Source: Arenibacter troitsensis (GTDB taxonomy: Bacteria > Bacteroidota > Bacteroidia > Flavobacteriales > Flavobacteriaceae). From it: DNA of 64,000 bases. Shown piece by piece: positions 17,989 to 28,201 of the stretch (its first letter is position 1; each line of letters starts with the position of its first letter). The stretch spans positions 62,001 to 126,000 of the forward strand of contig NZ_FXAO01000004.1 of assembly GCF_900177645.1 (NCBI RefSeq), in the 5' to 3' direction. Position numbers and translations under genes: made by a program. The notes under the pieces were generated by a model that was not told the origin of the DNA, did not search any database, and saw only the letters and a list, made by a program, of their open reading frames with translations.

Positions 17989-19773
17989 TTACCTTATGCC
18001 GTGCATTAACTTTTTTAAGAGTGGATTCAAAATGATTGAAATAAGTCCAACACCCACAGGTACCAGAGTGAATATTAAAAAGAACGTACCCATAGAGTAT
18101 TGTTCGGAAATCCTATCGATCATCCCTCCCATGGTCCCAGCTGCCTTTTGCCCAATGGCAATGGCCAAATACCAGATTCCGAACATAAAACCGATCATAC
18201 GTGCCGGTACAAGTTTGCTTAAATAGGAAAGTCCTACCGGGGAGATACACAGCTCTCCCATGGTATGTAATAAATACGCCAAAATTAAAAATATCATACT
18301 CACGGATGCGGTCTCGGCCCCTGAAGGTATCCCCGACGCACCAAATGACAAAACGGCAAAACCCAAGCCCAACAAAATAAGGCCTATTCCATATTTCATA
18401 GCGGCACTGGGATTATATTTACTTTCCCACCATTTTGAGAAAAATGGCGCTAGTGTAATAATAAAAAATGAATTGAGAATACCGAACCAAGTGGCATCCA
18501 CTTGATTCCCTTCCTGGGAAAATTTATCCACCAGTCTATAGATCACCAGTATCCAAAGTCCAACAAAGGCGATAGCCAAAACAATATTTGACAGACCAAT
18601 ACGCGTAAAGGTCTTTTTTGCCAACAACACCAACACCCAACTTATTATTGCCAGGGGGACTGTTGTTAACAAGGCATCTACCACTTTAAATACCATTGCT
18701 GACTGACCAACAAGCTCCCTATTGGTATAATCCCTGGCAAAAATGGTCATTGACCCCAGGGACTGTTCAAAAAAAGCAAAAAAGAAGACCGTAAAAAACC
18801 CGAAAATCGACACGGCTATAATTCGATCCCTTACTACAGGCAGGTATCTGGCTATTCTGGTAACCACTAAAGCCAAAAACAACAACAGGGAACAAAGAAT
18901 TACTATATTGGTGCCACTCAGATTACCATAGCTAAATGGCATCAGGTTGGTACCTTGTATTTTTTCAAAAGGGTCGTTAAATAAATAAAGTAACCCACCA
19001 AGGGACGATAAAACGATCAATACCTTGTCAAAAAGGGTAAAGGGGTTCAATTTGGTTGCTACCTCATTATCCACTTGCGTACCCGTTAAACTATCCGTTT
19101 CATTAGCGGATATGGCCATTTCCTCTTTTTTAAGGGGTTTAGCACCAATATTTCCAAACAAATCCTTGGCTAGCCAAAATTGGAACATACCCAGCATCAT
19201 AAAAATGCCCGCTAATCCAAAGCCCCAAGACCAACCGAAATTTTCGGCCAGATACCCACAAAGCATCATTCCAAAAAAGGCTCCAGCGTTAACACCCATG
19301 TAAAATATAGTATAGGCACCATCCTTTTTAGATTCCTTACCATGATACATTTCGGAAATAATGGAAGTAATGTTGGGCTTGAAAAAGCCTGTACCTATTA
19401 CCAACAGGGCAAGGCCCAAATAGAAAGCGGCGGTAGTTTCGATGGCCATAGCCGCGTGGCCCAGGGTCATAATTAAACAGCCTAAAACCACTGCCACCCT
19501 ATAACCCGTTATTTTATCCGCTATCCATCCACCAATAATAGGTGTTAAATATAAAAGGGAAGCATAGGTACCTATCAAGGCCAGAGCATGTTCCCTGGGC
19601 CAATCCCAACCAGGATTATCACTGATAATGGGTGCCGTTAAAAACAACACCAATAAAATACGCATCCCATAAAAAGAGAAACGCTCCCACATTTCGGTAA
19701 AAAACAATACGAATAGTCCTGCCGGATGTCCAAGAACCTTGTCCTTAAATAAATTTTCAATATCGGTATTCAT
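17989..19773 (-). CDS. POT-family proton-coupled peptide transporter (long form)
   Basis: Major-facilitator protein of the PTR2/POT family that imports di- and tripeptides with protons. The 594 residues show the TM1 motif FFTEMWERFSFYGMR (the ExxERF proton-coupling motif), GGWIADKITGYR, FFKPNITSI and FYMGVNAGAFFG, with about 14 membrane segments. A hydrophilic stretch near residues 210-245 makes it longer than its neighbour. The ATG at 19773 is used; two upstream TTG codons are ignored. It is the last gene of the DPP4-POT-POT series, 100 bases after the second transporter. Confidence 0.94.
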   Translation of the reverse strand: MNTDIENLFKDKVLGHPAGLFVLFFTEMWERFSFYGMRILLVLFLTAPIISDNPGWDWPREHALALIGTYASLLYLTPIIGGWIADKITGYRVAVVLGCLIMTLGHAAMAIETTAAFYLGLALLVIGTGFFKPNITSIISEMYHGKESKKDGAYTIFYMGVNAGAFFGMMLCGYLAENFGWSWGFGLAGIFMMLGMFQFWLAKDLFGNIGAKPLKKEEMAISANETDSLTGTQVDNEVATKLNPFTLFDKVLIVLSSLGGLLYLFNDPFEKIQGTNLMPFSYGNLSGTNIVILCSLLLFLALVVTRIARYLPVVRDRIIAVSIFGFFTVFFFAFFEQSLGSMTIFARDYTNRELVGQSAMVFKVVDALLTTVPLAIISWVLVLLAKKTFTRIGLSNIVLAIAFVGLWILVIYRLVDKFSQEGNQVDATWFGILNSFFIITLAPFFSKWWESKYNPSAAMKYGIGLILLGLGFAVLSFGASGIPSGAETASVSMIFLILAYLLHTMGELCISPVGLSYLSKLVPARMIGFMFGIWYLAIAIGQKAAGTMGGMIDRISEQYSMGTFFLIFTLVPVGVGLISIILNPLLKKLMHGIR

Positions 19774-19873
19774 ATACAACAAAATTTCAAATTATTAATT
19801 CTGGAATCTACAACAACTTACTACTGTATCGAAAAATACAAAGTACTAATTTACAAATTGCCGATTTAATCCA

Positions 19874-21232
19874 TTATTGTGCAATTCTCTTCTCATTATC
19901 TTCGGCACCATGTGTCAATACCTTTAATTTTTTCAGGAAGAGCCTAATAAGCAATCCAAACAGAATACAGAAAATAGCTATTCCAGTAAATACCGTATAC
20001 TCACCAAGATGTGAAGCAGATTCTCCGAGTAATCCTGCCAGTTTATTTCCAAGACCTGTTGTTGCAAAATATAGGCCCATCATTAAGGAAGCATATTTGG
20101 CAGGAGCCAATTTAGTGACAAATGATAAAGAAACCGGAGACAGGCTCAACTCGCCCACTGTATGGAACATATATGCCAAAACCAACCAATACATGGCAGA
20201 TGACCCAGAGCTTTCAAACTGGGCTGTTGCCGCAGTCATAAACAAAAATCCAATTCCCATAATGATCAGTCCAACGATCATTTTAAAAAGTGAGGAAGCT
20301 TCCTTTCCTTTCAATTTACGATTGGCCCAGAAGTTGGCCACCGCAGCACCAAGCACAATAATGAAAAAAGCGTTCAGGGATTGGAACCAAGAAGCGGGCA
20401 CCTCCCATCCCATCAACATTCTATTGGTTTTTTCAGAAGCATAAATATTCATTAAACCTCCGGCCTGTTCAAACGCTCCAAAGAATACGATTACCATTAG
20501 GAAAGAGAGGATCAAGACAATTACTCTGTCCTTCTCCATTTTATTAAGAGGTCTCTTTAAAGCCTCCTGATCTTCCACATTTGTAGATTTTCCGAGAAAG
20601 TCGCCCACTCCTACCAGATATTTCCGACCAAGAACAAACTGTAAAAGGCCCAGTAACATACAGATACCGGCCAATCCAAATCCATAATGCCAACCATAGA
20701 CCTCTCCTACGTAACCTACAATTAAACTGGACAGGAAAGCACCTATATTTATACCAATATAAAATATGGTAAAGCCCTTATCCCTTCTAATGTCTCCTTT
20801 TGGATAAAGACCACCTACCATGGTGGAAATATTTGGCTTTAACATGCCCACTCCGGCGATAATAAAACCAAGTCCAGTATAAAAAGCCCACATCTGTTCT
20901 ATAGCCAATATACTGTGACCTATGACCAAAAGCACCGCGCCTACAATTACCGCTTTCTTTTGCCCAAGCATCCTATCCGCTATAATCCCCCCAGGTATAG
21001 AAGCCACATAGACCAACATAGTATACCAACCATAAAGTGCCAAAGCCTCCATATTGGTCCAACCCAAACCGGGATTTCTATCGGTAGTTTCGGTAATTAA
21101 ATACAGGACCAAAATGGCCCTCATTCCATAGTAGGAAAATCGTTCCCACATCTCAGTGAAGAATAGGATGTAAAGTCCGACCGGATGGCCGAACAATTCT
21201 TTTCGATGCACTTGTTTTACAGTTGTTTGCAT
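19874..21232 (-). CDS. POT-family proton-coupled peptide transporter (short form)
   Basis: A 452-residue paralogue of the adjacent transporter, with FFTEMWERFSYYGMR (ExxERFxYY), GGIIADRMLGQKKA, MLKPNISTMVGGLY and FYIGINIGAFLS. It is about 140 residues shorter, mainly through a shorter middle region. It starts 16 bases after the stop of the dipeptidyl peptidase gene, so the two are almost certainly co-transcribed: the protease would release dipeptides and this carrier would import them. Confidence 0.94.
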   Translation of the reverse strand: MQTTVKQVHRKELFGHPVGLYILFFTEMWERFSYYGMRAILVLYLITETTDRNPGLGWTNMEALALYGWYTMLVYVASIPGGIIADRMLGQKKAVIVGAVLLVIGHSILAIEQMWAFYTGLGFIIAGVGMLKPNISTMVGGLYPKGDIRRDKGFTIFYIGINIGAFLSSLIVGYVGEVYGWHYGFGLAGICMLLGLLQFVLGRKYLVGVGDFLGKSTNVEDQEALKRPLNKMEKDRVIVLILSFLMVIVFFGAFEQAGGLMNIYASEKTNRMLMGWEVPASWFQSLNAFFIIVLGAAVANFWANRKLKGKEASSLFKMIVGLIIMGIGFLFMTAATAQFESSGSSAMYWLVLAYMFHTVGELSLSPVSLSFVTKLAPAKYASLMMGLYFATTGLGNKLAGLLGESASHLGEYTVFTGIAIFCILFGLLIRLFLKKLKVLTHGAEDNEKRIAQ

Positions 21233-21248
21233 AAGTATGATTTACGTA

Positions 21249-23414
21249 TTATAGATTTTCTTTTATAAAATTGGTCATTTTAGTGTACAGGTGCAAGCGG
21301 GTGTTCCCACCATTGATACTATGATTTTTATCTGGATAAATAGCCCAATCAAATTGCTTATCGGCCCGGATCAATGCTTCTACCATTCGCATTGTATTTT
21401 GCAGATGCACGTTGTCATCTGCCGAACCATGAACCAATAAATAGTTTCCCTTTAAAAGTTCTGCGTAATTAAGCGGGGAGTTTTCATCATAACCACTCGG
21501 GTTTTCCTGAGGCGTACGCATAAAACGCTCGGTATATATGGAATCATAAAAACGCCAGGAGGTCACAGGTGCTACCGCTATAGCCATTTCAAAGGTATCG
21601 TTCCCTTTCAACAAGCAATTGGTAGACATAAACCCTCCATAACTCCAGCCCCAAATTCCGGTCCTTGTTTCATCTATATAGGCCAATCCACTTAACTTCT
21701 TGGCTACGGCTATTTGATCTTCCACCTCATATTTCCCCAATTCCCTGTAGGTTACCTTTTTAAATTTGGATCCTTTGTATCCAGTACCCCTTCCATCCAC
21801 ACATACCACTATATACCCTTCATTGGCCAACATCTGAAACCAGTAATCGTTGGTATCCATCCAGCTATTGGATACTTTTTGCGAACCCGGCCCGCTATAT
21901 TGGGTCATCAACAAAGGATATTTTTTTGTTGTATCAAAATCTGGAGGCTTTATCATCCACATATTCAGCTCATTGCCATTGATGGGCATAGTAGAAAATT
22001 CTTTTGGATTAATCCTATAATGCTGCAACTTGGACAATAGCTCATGATTGAATAAAATATCCTTTACTTTTTTTCCGCTCAAAGAATTTCGAAGGGTGTA
22101 TTCCGGGGGATTTGTAGCACTGGAGTAGGTATTGATGAAATAGGTGAAATCGGCGCTAAAATCGGCGGCATTCTGCCCTATTTTGGTCGTCAGGCGCCTT
22201 TTATTCCCCCCATTGCTTCCCACACTATAGACATCACGGTTTATTGATCCATTTTCAGTAGACTGATAATAAATTAAATCTTCATTTTGGTCATAACCAT
22301 AATATTTGGTTACCTCCCACGGTCCTTTTGTAACCTGATTCATTAATTTCCCCCCGGCATCGTATAGATAAATATGCCTAAACCCATCCTTCTCACTGGT
22401 CCATATAAAACTGTCATCGGCCATAAAGGTAAGATCGTCCGAAACACTAACATAAGCATCATCTGTTTCTTCCAATAACAGACCACTGCTATTATTTCTT
22501 GCGTTAACCGCATAGAGTCTTAGCTTATTCTGGTAACGGTTCAAGGTCTGAACACTTAGAGAATTGGGATCCTTCATCCATTTAAGTCTAGGAATATAAT
22601 ATGGATCGTCCAAATCCACCCTAGTAATTTGGTAAGTATCCATGTCTACAATATGCAGGGAGACCTCTGAATTATTCTCACCCGCCTTCGGATACTTGAA
22701 CACCGTTTGGGCCTGATACAGATCGGCACCGTACACTTCCATTGAAAATTCCGGGACTTTGGTTTCGTCGAATCTTATGAATGCCAATTTGGAACCATCG
22801 GAATTCCACTCGAAAGCCCTAACGAAGGCAAACTCTTCCTCGTAAACCCAATCCGTTACCCCATTGATAATCTTATTTTTCACTCCATCCAATGTAAGTT
22901 GTTTGGTATTATTGGTGGCTATGTCCCAGACATAAATATTATTGCTCCTTACATAGGCCACCTTGCTGCCATCGGGAGAAAAGGTAGGTTCCTGAATTTT
23001 TGAACTTGATACAGCAGAGATTTCTTTAGTTTTGAGGTCGTAAACGTAATAAAAACCCAAAGTTGATCGCCTGTAAATTGGCTCAAGTGCCGTGGCCAAC
23101 AATAATTTGGACTCATCGCCACTAAACTCATAGGACGTAAAATAAGGTATTGAATTTGAAGAAGAAACTATGGTTTCCAGCTTTTTCAGTGTTTTGTATT
23201 CATATTTTTGGATAGACGAGGTAGCTGTTGACTTATCCACACTTAAAATGGTGTATTGTTTCCCATTTTTCAAGGACTGCAATTTATCCAAACCCTTAAC
23301 GCTAAAAGTACCATCATAAATTTCTTTCAGGGAGAGCTGCCTATTTTGAGCCAACAGCACTGAAAAATGGCATAAAAAAAATACTATGAGCAATAGCAAG
23401 GGGAATTTTTTCAC
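21249..23414 (-). CDS. Dipeptidyl peptidase IV-like S9B prolyl peptidase, exported
   Basis: Serine peptidase that removes Xaa-Pro or Xaa-Ala dipeptides from peptide N-termini, expected in the periplasm. The 721-residue protein has a Sec signal peptide (to about residue 23, ending LLAQ), a beta-propeller domain (about 70-460) with DWVYEEEFA carrying the Glu pair that binds the free N-terminus, and a C-terminal alpha/beta-hydrolase domain. The triad is visible as Ser in GWSYGGF, Asp in GSADDNVHLQ and His in DKNHSI. I use the GTG at 23414 because it gives a normal KK-type signal peptide; the frame also has a TTG at 23423 but no nearby ATG. It heads an operon with two peptide transporters. Confidence 0.94.
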   Translation of the reverse strand: MKKFPLLLLIVFFLCHFSVLLAQNRQLSLKEIYDGTFSVKGLDKLQSLKNGKQYTILSVDKSTATSSIQKYEYKTLKKLETIVSSSNSIPYFTSYEFSGDESKLLLATALEPIYRRSTLGFYYVYDLKTKEISAVSSSKIQEPTFSPDGSKVAYVRSNNIYVWDIATNNTKQLTLDGVKNKIINGVTDWVYEEEFAFVRAFEWNSDGSKLAFIRFDETKVPEFSMEVYGADLYQAQTVFKYPKAGENNSEVSLHIVDMDTYQITRVDLDDPYYIPRLKWMKDPNSLSVQTLNRYQNKLRLYAVNARNNSSGLLLEETDDAYVSVSDDLTFMADDSFIWTSEKDGFRHIYLYDAGGKLMNQVTKGPWEVTKYYGYDQNEDLIYYQSTENGSINRDVYSVGSNGGNKRRLTTKIGQNAADFSADFTYFINTYSSATNPPEYTLRNSLSGKKVKDILFNHELLSKLQHYRINPKEFSTMPINGNELNMWMIKPPDFDTTKKYPLLMTQYSGPGSQKVSNSWMDTNDYWFQMLANEGYIVVCVDGRGTGYKGSKFKKVTYRELGKYEVEDQIAVAKKLSGLAYIDETRTGIWGWSYGGFMSTNCLLKGNDTFEMAIAVAPVTSWRFYDSIYTERFMRTPQENPSGYDENSPLNYAELLKGNYLLVHGSADDNVHLQNTMRMVEALIRADKQFDWAIYPDKNHSINGGNTRLHLYTKMTNFIKENL

Positions 23415-23635
23415 AAAAATCAAAAGTTTATTAGATTAATTTATACAGAAATACATCTATAAGAATTTCAGTATTTTCAAAAATTAATTCAAATCACCAA
23501 GTTTACTAAAAAATCCACAAAGAAAAAGACTTGGCAGTAAAAAAATAACATTTTTTAACCTTTTTAAACCCATTTTAAGATGTATGGCGGATTGGCACCA
23601 TATTACTATCTTTACACAAAGAAATCGTAAGCCTA

Positions 23636-24958
23636 ATGACCACACCCATAGAAGGATTCTCCAAACTGTCCAAGGAGGACAAAATTAACTATATCGCCCA
23701 ACATTATACCCAATATCCCAAAGAAACCGTTGCCGTTTTAAAACAGTATTGGAACGATGATGAAAAATTGCAGAATTTGCATGATGAATTCATCGAAAAC
23801 ACCATCACCAACTTTTATTTACCCCTCGGAATCGCCCCCAATTTTCTCATAAACAACAAGCTTTACGCCATTCCAATGGCCATTGAAGAAAGTTCTGTGG
23901 TTGCAGCTGCCAGTAAAGCGGCAAAATTTTGGCAGACCCGTGGTGGTTTTAAGACTACCGTTGTGGGAACGGAAAAAGTAGGTCAGGTACATTTTATGTT
24001 CCACGGGGACGTAGAAAAACTAACCACATTTTTTAAGCTTTTAAAACCAAAGTTGATCCAAAGTGTTGCCGCCATTGTAAAAAACATGGAAAAACGTGGT
24101 GGTGGTATCAAGCATATTGAATTAAGGGATAAATCTTCGGATTTGGATGACTATTTCCAATTGCATTGCACTTTTGAAACCTTGGATGCCATGGGCGCCA
24201 ATTTCATAAATTCCTGTTTGGAAGGGTTTGCCCAATGTCTAAAGGAAGAAGCCCAACTATATGCCCCATTTACGGATAAGGAAAAGGACCTTGAGATAGT
24301 CATGAGTATTCTTTCCAATTACATTCCCAACTGTGTGGTAAAGGCAGAGGTTAGTTGTCCTGTTTCCGATTTAAAGGCCCACCACGGAATTACGGCCGAG
24401 GATTTTGCCAGAAAAATGGTCCGTGCCGTTAATATTGCAAAAGTGGAACCCTACAGGGCGGTTACCCATAACAAGGGAATCATGAACGGCATTGATGCCG
24501 TAGTTTTGGCCACAGGAAACGATTTTAGGGCTATAGAAGCTGGAGCACATGCCTACGCCTCAAAAGATGGACGCTACACCAGCCTTACACACGCCAGTAT
24601 AGAAAACGACACCTTTAAATTCTGGATAGAAATTCCCCTGGCCCTTGGAACGGTGGGCGGTCTTACCACCTTACATCCGCTGGTAAAACTTGCCCTGGAA
24701 ATATTACAGAATCCTACCGCAAAAGAACTAATGCAAATTGTGGCCGTAGCCGGACTGGCCCAAAACTTTGGTGCCGTGCGATCTTTGGTAACCACGGGGA
24801 TCCAACAAGGACATATGAAAATGCATTTATTAAATATATTGAACCAGTTGGGCGCTACAGAAGAAGAAAAATTAAGCTTGATAGAATATTTCAAAAAGCA
24901 TACAGCCTCCCATAGTGCAGTAGTGGTAGCCTTTGAAGAATTGAGAAATAAAAAATGA
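23636..24958 (+). CDS. Hydroxymethylglutaryl-CoA reductase (class II type)
   Basis: Makes or uses mevalonate at the HMG-CoA step. The 440 residues match the bacterial class II reductases: PMAIEESSVVAAASKAAKFW, the ENVIG-equivalent region, GNDFRAIEAGAHAYA and LPLALGTVGG-like LALGTVGGLTTLHP near residue 340. Although such proteins are often labelled degradative, Flavobacteriia make isoprenoids by the mevalonate route, so a biosynthetic role is more likely here (inference). The stop overlaps the next gene by 4 bases (ATGA), pairing it with a GHMP kinase. Confidence 0.93.
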   Translation: MTTPIEGFSKLSKEDKINYIAQHYTQYPKETVAVLKQYWNDDEKLQNLHDEFIENTITNFYLPLGIAPNFLINNKLYAIPMAIEESSVVAAASKAAKFWQTRGGFKTTVVGTEKVGQVHFMFHGDVEKLTTFFKLLKPKLIQSVAAIVKNMEKRGGGIKHIELRDKSSDLDDYFQLHCTFETLDAMGANFINSCLEGFAQCLKEEAQLYAPFTDKEKDLEIVMSILSNYIPNCVVKAEVSCPVSDLKAHHGITAEDFARKMVRAVNIAKVEPYRAVTHNKGIMNGIDAVVLATGNDFRAIEAGAHAYASKDGRYTSLTHASIENDTFKFWIEIPLALGTVGGLTTLHPLVKLALEILQNPTAKELMQIVAVAGLAQNFGAVRSLVTTGIQQGHMKMHLLNILNQLGATEEEKLSLIEYFKKHTASHSAVVVAFEELRNKK

Positions 24959-25878
24959 CAAAACAATATTACAGTAACGGAAAACTATTGATTACCGGGG
25001 AATATCTGGTTTTGGATGGCGCCCAAAGCTTAGCAATGCCCACCCTATACGGCCAATCATTATCCGTTAAAGAGAATCAGGGCGGGCTGCTGACTTGGAA
25101 AAGTTTGGATGAAAAAGGAAAGCCCTGGTTTGAATGTGTTTATGAATTGCAGGGATTTAGCCCAGTTTCCAATAACCAGGTTTCCGAGGAAGCATTGGTT
25201 GTTTCGGACACCCTCCGGAAAATTCTTTTGGAAGCACGAAATTTGAACCCTAGCTTTTTAAGCACCTCCCAAGGCTACGAAATTACCACGGCATTGAATT
25301 TTCCGAGGGAATGGGGTTTGGGATCTTCCTCTACTTTGATCAACAACATTGCCCAATGGGCCCATATAGATGCCTATGCACTACTATGGAATGCCTTCTC
25401 GGGCAGTGGGTACGATATTGCCTGTGCACAAAACAATTCCCCAATTACCTACCAATTGAAGAACAACAGGCCAATTGTACAACCGGCATCCTTCCACCCC
25501 ACATTTAAAAACAACCTGTACTTTGTATATCTAAATCAAAAACAGAACAGTAGGGAAGGCATTGCCCAATATCGCAAAACAGAATTCAACACCTTTTCCG
25601 CCATATCCCAGATTAACAGTATCACCGAACGTATATTGACCTGTTCCCGGCTGTCCCAATTTGAAAAGCTCATTAAGAAACATGAATTAATTCTAAGCGA
25701 GATCCTAGGAATCCCAACAGTTAAAGAACGGTTATTCCCGGATTTCAAGGGGACCGTTAAAAGTTTAGGGGCCTGGGGAGGAGATTTTATATTGGCCACC
25801 GGTAACAAAACCACTCCAGATTACTTTAGGGAAAAGGGGTTTGCCACTGTTATTCCCTATTCAAAAATGGCAAAATAA
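24955..25878 (+). CDS. GHMP-family kinase, probable mevalonate-pathway kinase
   Basis: A 307-residue cytoplasmic kinase with the GHMP fold: N-terminal SNGKLLITGEYLVLDG, the ATP-binding motif 2 as EWGLGSSSTL (about residues 118-127), and a SGSGYDIACAQ segment. It resembles the GYDIA-type GHMP kinases of Bacteroidota, which act in mevalonate phosphorylation. The exact substrate (mevalonate or phosphomevalonate) cannot be told from sequence alone. The 4-base overlap with HMG-CoA reductase supports the pathway. Confidence 0.88.
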   Translation: MTKQYYSNGKLLITGEYLVLDGAQSLAMPTLYGQSLSVKENQGGLLTWKSLDEKGKPWFECVYELQGFSPVSNNQVSEEALVVSDTLRKILLEARNLNPSFLSTSQGYEITTALNFPREWGLGSSSTLINNIAQWAHIDAYALLWNAFSGSGYDIACAQNNSPITYQLKNNRPIVQPASFHPTFKNNLYFVYLNQKQNSREGIAQYRKTEFNTFSAISQINSITERILTCSRLSQFEKLIKKHELILSEILGIPTVKERLFPDFKGTVKSLGAWGGDFILATGNKTTPDYFREKGFATVIPYSKMAK

Positions 25879-25919
25879 TTTGATTGATTTCATTCGAAAG
25901 CATCCAAAAGACCACAAAC

Positions 25920-25949
25920 AATAAAGCCTCCCAAATGGGAGGCTTTATT
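25920..25949. terminator. Bidirectional rho-independent terminator
   Basis: A perfect 13-bp stem (AATAAAGCCTCCC / GGGAGGCTTTATT) with an AAAT loop, sitting between the converging GHMP kinase gene (ends 25878) and the foldase gene (ends 25980). The T-rich arm on each strand fits termination in both directions. Confidence 0.88.
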
Positions 25950-25979
25950 GTTTATGCAGAACTCAGAACTTAGGTTCTA

Positions 25980-28097
25980 TTAGTAAAACGTTGCTCTTTT
26001 GTCCTCTAGAGTAGAAGCTTCCTTTAGTGCATTGTAAACCGCGAAGTTTACTCTACCGGCAGCACTGGCCTGTAAATTATTGGCATAGGTACTGTAGTTA
26101 TCCAATTTGGCAGCTTCTTCCTTTTTAGTGACCGTTAGCATATATACACCACTATCCCCCTTAATTAAACCAGAGGTAGCCCCTTGATCCATGGCAAAGG
26201 CAGTTCCTACCACAAAAGCCTCTGATCCCGCACCTGGAATAATTGGGGATTTCATGGTCAAAGCAGAAGCCGTAGAAGCAATAACATTATTATCCTTGGC
26301 GAAACTTTCCATTGTCTTTCCTTTATTGGCTTCTATGATTTGTGCCGCCTTTTTTTCCTTTCTCAATTTTGGAAGTACCAAAGCTGATGCGTCCTCTACG
26401 CTCATAAGGCCTTCGGCATACTTTGCAGTCAATCTCACAACGGCATATCCATTGTTTATATTGAACCTTTTAACCTCACCCAGTTTGGTATCTTCGTTAA
26501 AAGCCCATTGTACTATGGCACGTTGGGCCGAAAGTCCTGGCAAATTTTCATCCATTTCCTTAATCTTGTTTACCGGCCTAACCACGAAGTTACTTTCTTT
26601 GGCAGCCACCGCAAAATCCTTATCCGAGCTAGTTTCCATTTCAAATTTGGTTGCCTCGGTGAACAAAGTATTGATAGTTTCTTCGGAGGGTTCAATTTCC
26701 CTTGCCAAAGTGGCTATTCTAACAATATCCTGTTTGTCGTCGATCCTAATGATATGGAAGCCAAAATTGGTTTCTACCAATTCAATCGCGCCAACTGAAT
26801 TATTAAAAATAAAATTGTCATATTCCTTAGTCAATTGGCCCTTTTGAAAGTAACCTATATCCCCACCTTGAGGCGCAGAAGATCCGTCCGAATTATCCCT
26901 GGCCAATTCTGTGAAAACGGCAGATTTATCTTTAACTTCCTTATAGAGTTCCTTAGCTTTTTTCTCAGCCTCCTCTTTGGTACGGGTAACCTCTGGATTG
27001 GCACGTTGAGCCCCTTCATAAGAAATTAGGATGTGACTCGATTTTACGGTACCGTTAGTCTTTCTATCCATCATTTTGGATACCTTAAAGAAATCCCCGT
27101 CCCGATAAATACCGAACATATCCCCTTTTTCCAAAGACATAAGCGTATCTGCAAATTTAGCGGGCAAATCTTTCTTTGCCTTATAAATAGTATCGTATTT
27201 TATATCTGAATTTCTATCCAAAAAGGCAATCATATCTGCAGTTTCCCTAAAACCTTTTATGGTATCGTTTGCGTCCTTTTGAGCATTGTACTCAACGCGA
27301 TCTTCCAATAGTTTGGTTATTTCTTCCTTTACGGCATTCTCATCTTCCAAAGAAGCCTTTTCCTCGAAATACACAAACTCCAAATCCCTGGACCTATCTT
27401 GTTTATAATCTTTCTTGTGCTCGTTGATATAAGCCTCGATCTCTTTCTTGGTAACCGCTATGGACGAATCCGGAATAGAGGTATAAGGCACGCGCACATA
27501 CTTTATATCCACTTTATCATTGGCCAACTTATAATCCAATTCCCCTTCTTTAAGGGTTGAACCAACACCAGCCTTTATAAGGTTAAAATAAGTCTGCTCT
27601 TTGGCATTCTGAATAATGGCCTGTTCATCCTGTAACCACAAAGCGTAACGATTTGGATTGTTTGCTTTCCAATCTGCTACGGCCTCCCTAAATTTATTTT
27701 CATCAAACACTCCGCTGGCATTGTGAAATTCAGGATTTTGAACATAGGAAGGAATAGTTTTGATGTAGTTTATTATCTGATCCTGCTCTATGTTAATACC
27801 CAACTCCTCAAATTGCTGGGCAAGTATGGTATTCCTAACCTGCCTATCCCACACCTGATTCACCAATTGCATGGAAGAAGCAGTAGGACCGGCCATTCTA
27901 GAATACGCCTCCACATCCCTTCTAAATTGATCTATGGAAATTTCATCCCCATTAATCTCTGCTACGGAAGAACCAACCTTTCCACCACCCAAATCATTGC
28001 TGCTGAACACTCCTGAAATTACGAATGCGAACAAAGCCAAACCAATGATTAAAATTAACACGGTAGTTCGTTTCCTTATATTCTCTAAAATTGCCAT
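25980..28097 (-). CDS. Periplasmic peptidyl-prolyl isomerase, SurA/PpiD type
   Basis: Membrane-anchored foldase for exported proteins. The 705-residue protein starts with a PpiD-like MAILENIRKRT and one membrane segment (about 11-30), followed by a SurA_N-like chaperone domain (about 40-200) and a parvulin domain (about 345-460; SSHILISYEGA, GGDIGYFQKGQL, NFGFHIIRI). The C-terminal 200 residues resemble a second, degenerate parvulin-like region. It is the last gene of the envelope series running from coaX, 104 bases after the CNNM/CorC gene. Confidence 0.93.
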   Translation of the reverse strand: MAILENIRKRTTVLILIIGLALFAFVISGVFSSNDLGGGKVGSSVAEINGDEISIDQFRRDVEAYSRMAGPTASSMQLVNQVWDRQVRNTILAQQFEELGINIEQDQIINYIKTIPSYVQNPEFHNASGVFDENKFREAVADWKANNPNRYALWLQDEQAIIQNAKEQTYFNLIKAGVGSTLKEGELDYKLANDKVDIKYVRVPYTSIPDSSIAVTKKEIEAYINEHKKDYKQDRSRDLEFVYFEEKASLEDENAVKEEITKLLEDRVEYNAQKDANDTIKGFRETADMIAFLDRNSDIKYDTIYKAKKDLPAKFADTLMSLEKGDMFGIYRDGDFFKVSKMMDRKTNGTVKSSHILISYEGAQRANPEVTRTKEEAEKKAKELYKEVKDKSAVFTELARDNSDGSSAPQGGDIGYFQKGQLTKEYDNFIFNNSVGAIELVETNFGFHIIRIDDKQDIVRIATLAREIEPSEETINTLFTEATKFEMETSSDKDFAVAAKESNFVVRPVNKIKEMDENLPGLSAQRAIVQWAFNEDTKLGEVKRFNINNGYAVVRLTAKYAEGLMSVEDASALVLPKLRKEKKAAQIIEANKGKTMESFAKDNNVIASTASALTMKSPIIPGAGSEAFVVGTAFAMDQGATSGLIKGDSGVYMLTVTKKEEAAKLDNYSTYANNLQASAAGRVNFAVYNALKEASTLEDKRATFY

Positions 28098-28201
28098 TAT
28101 GTAAACTGTTTAAATTTATCCCGTTACTATCGGGAGGCGAAATTACTACTTTCTTTTGAAATAATAAAAACTAAAAAAAAATCAAAAAATCCCTCAAATG
28201 C

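Noticed and set aside
19773-19782. TTG start for the long POT transporter
   Set aside because: An ATG three codons downstream gives the family-typical N-terminus, so the TTG is unnecessary.
23607-23614. TATCTTTA as a promoter for HMG-CoA reductase
   Set aside because: It differs from the -7 consensus in the last base, and the nearest TTG is only 12 bases upstream, so support is too weak to list.
26191-26847. A 218-codon open frame on the plus strand
   Set aside because: It lies entirely antisense to the well-supported SurA/PpiD-type gene, and its composition (rich in Ser, Leu, Ala, Lys) mirrors the opposite strand.
28119-28135. TCCCG/CGGGA hairpin between the CorC-like gene and the foldase gene
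   Set aside because: It has only a 5-bp stem and no T-run, so it is not a credible terminator.
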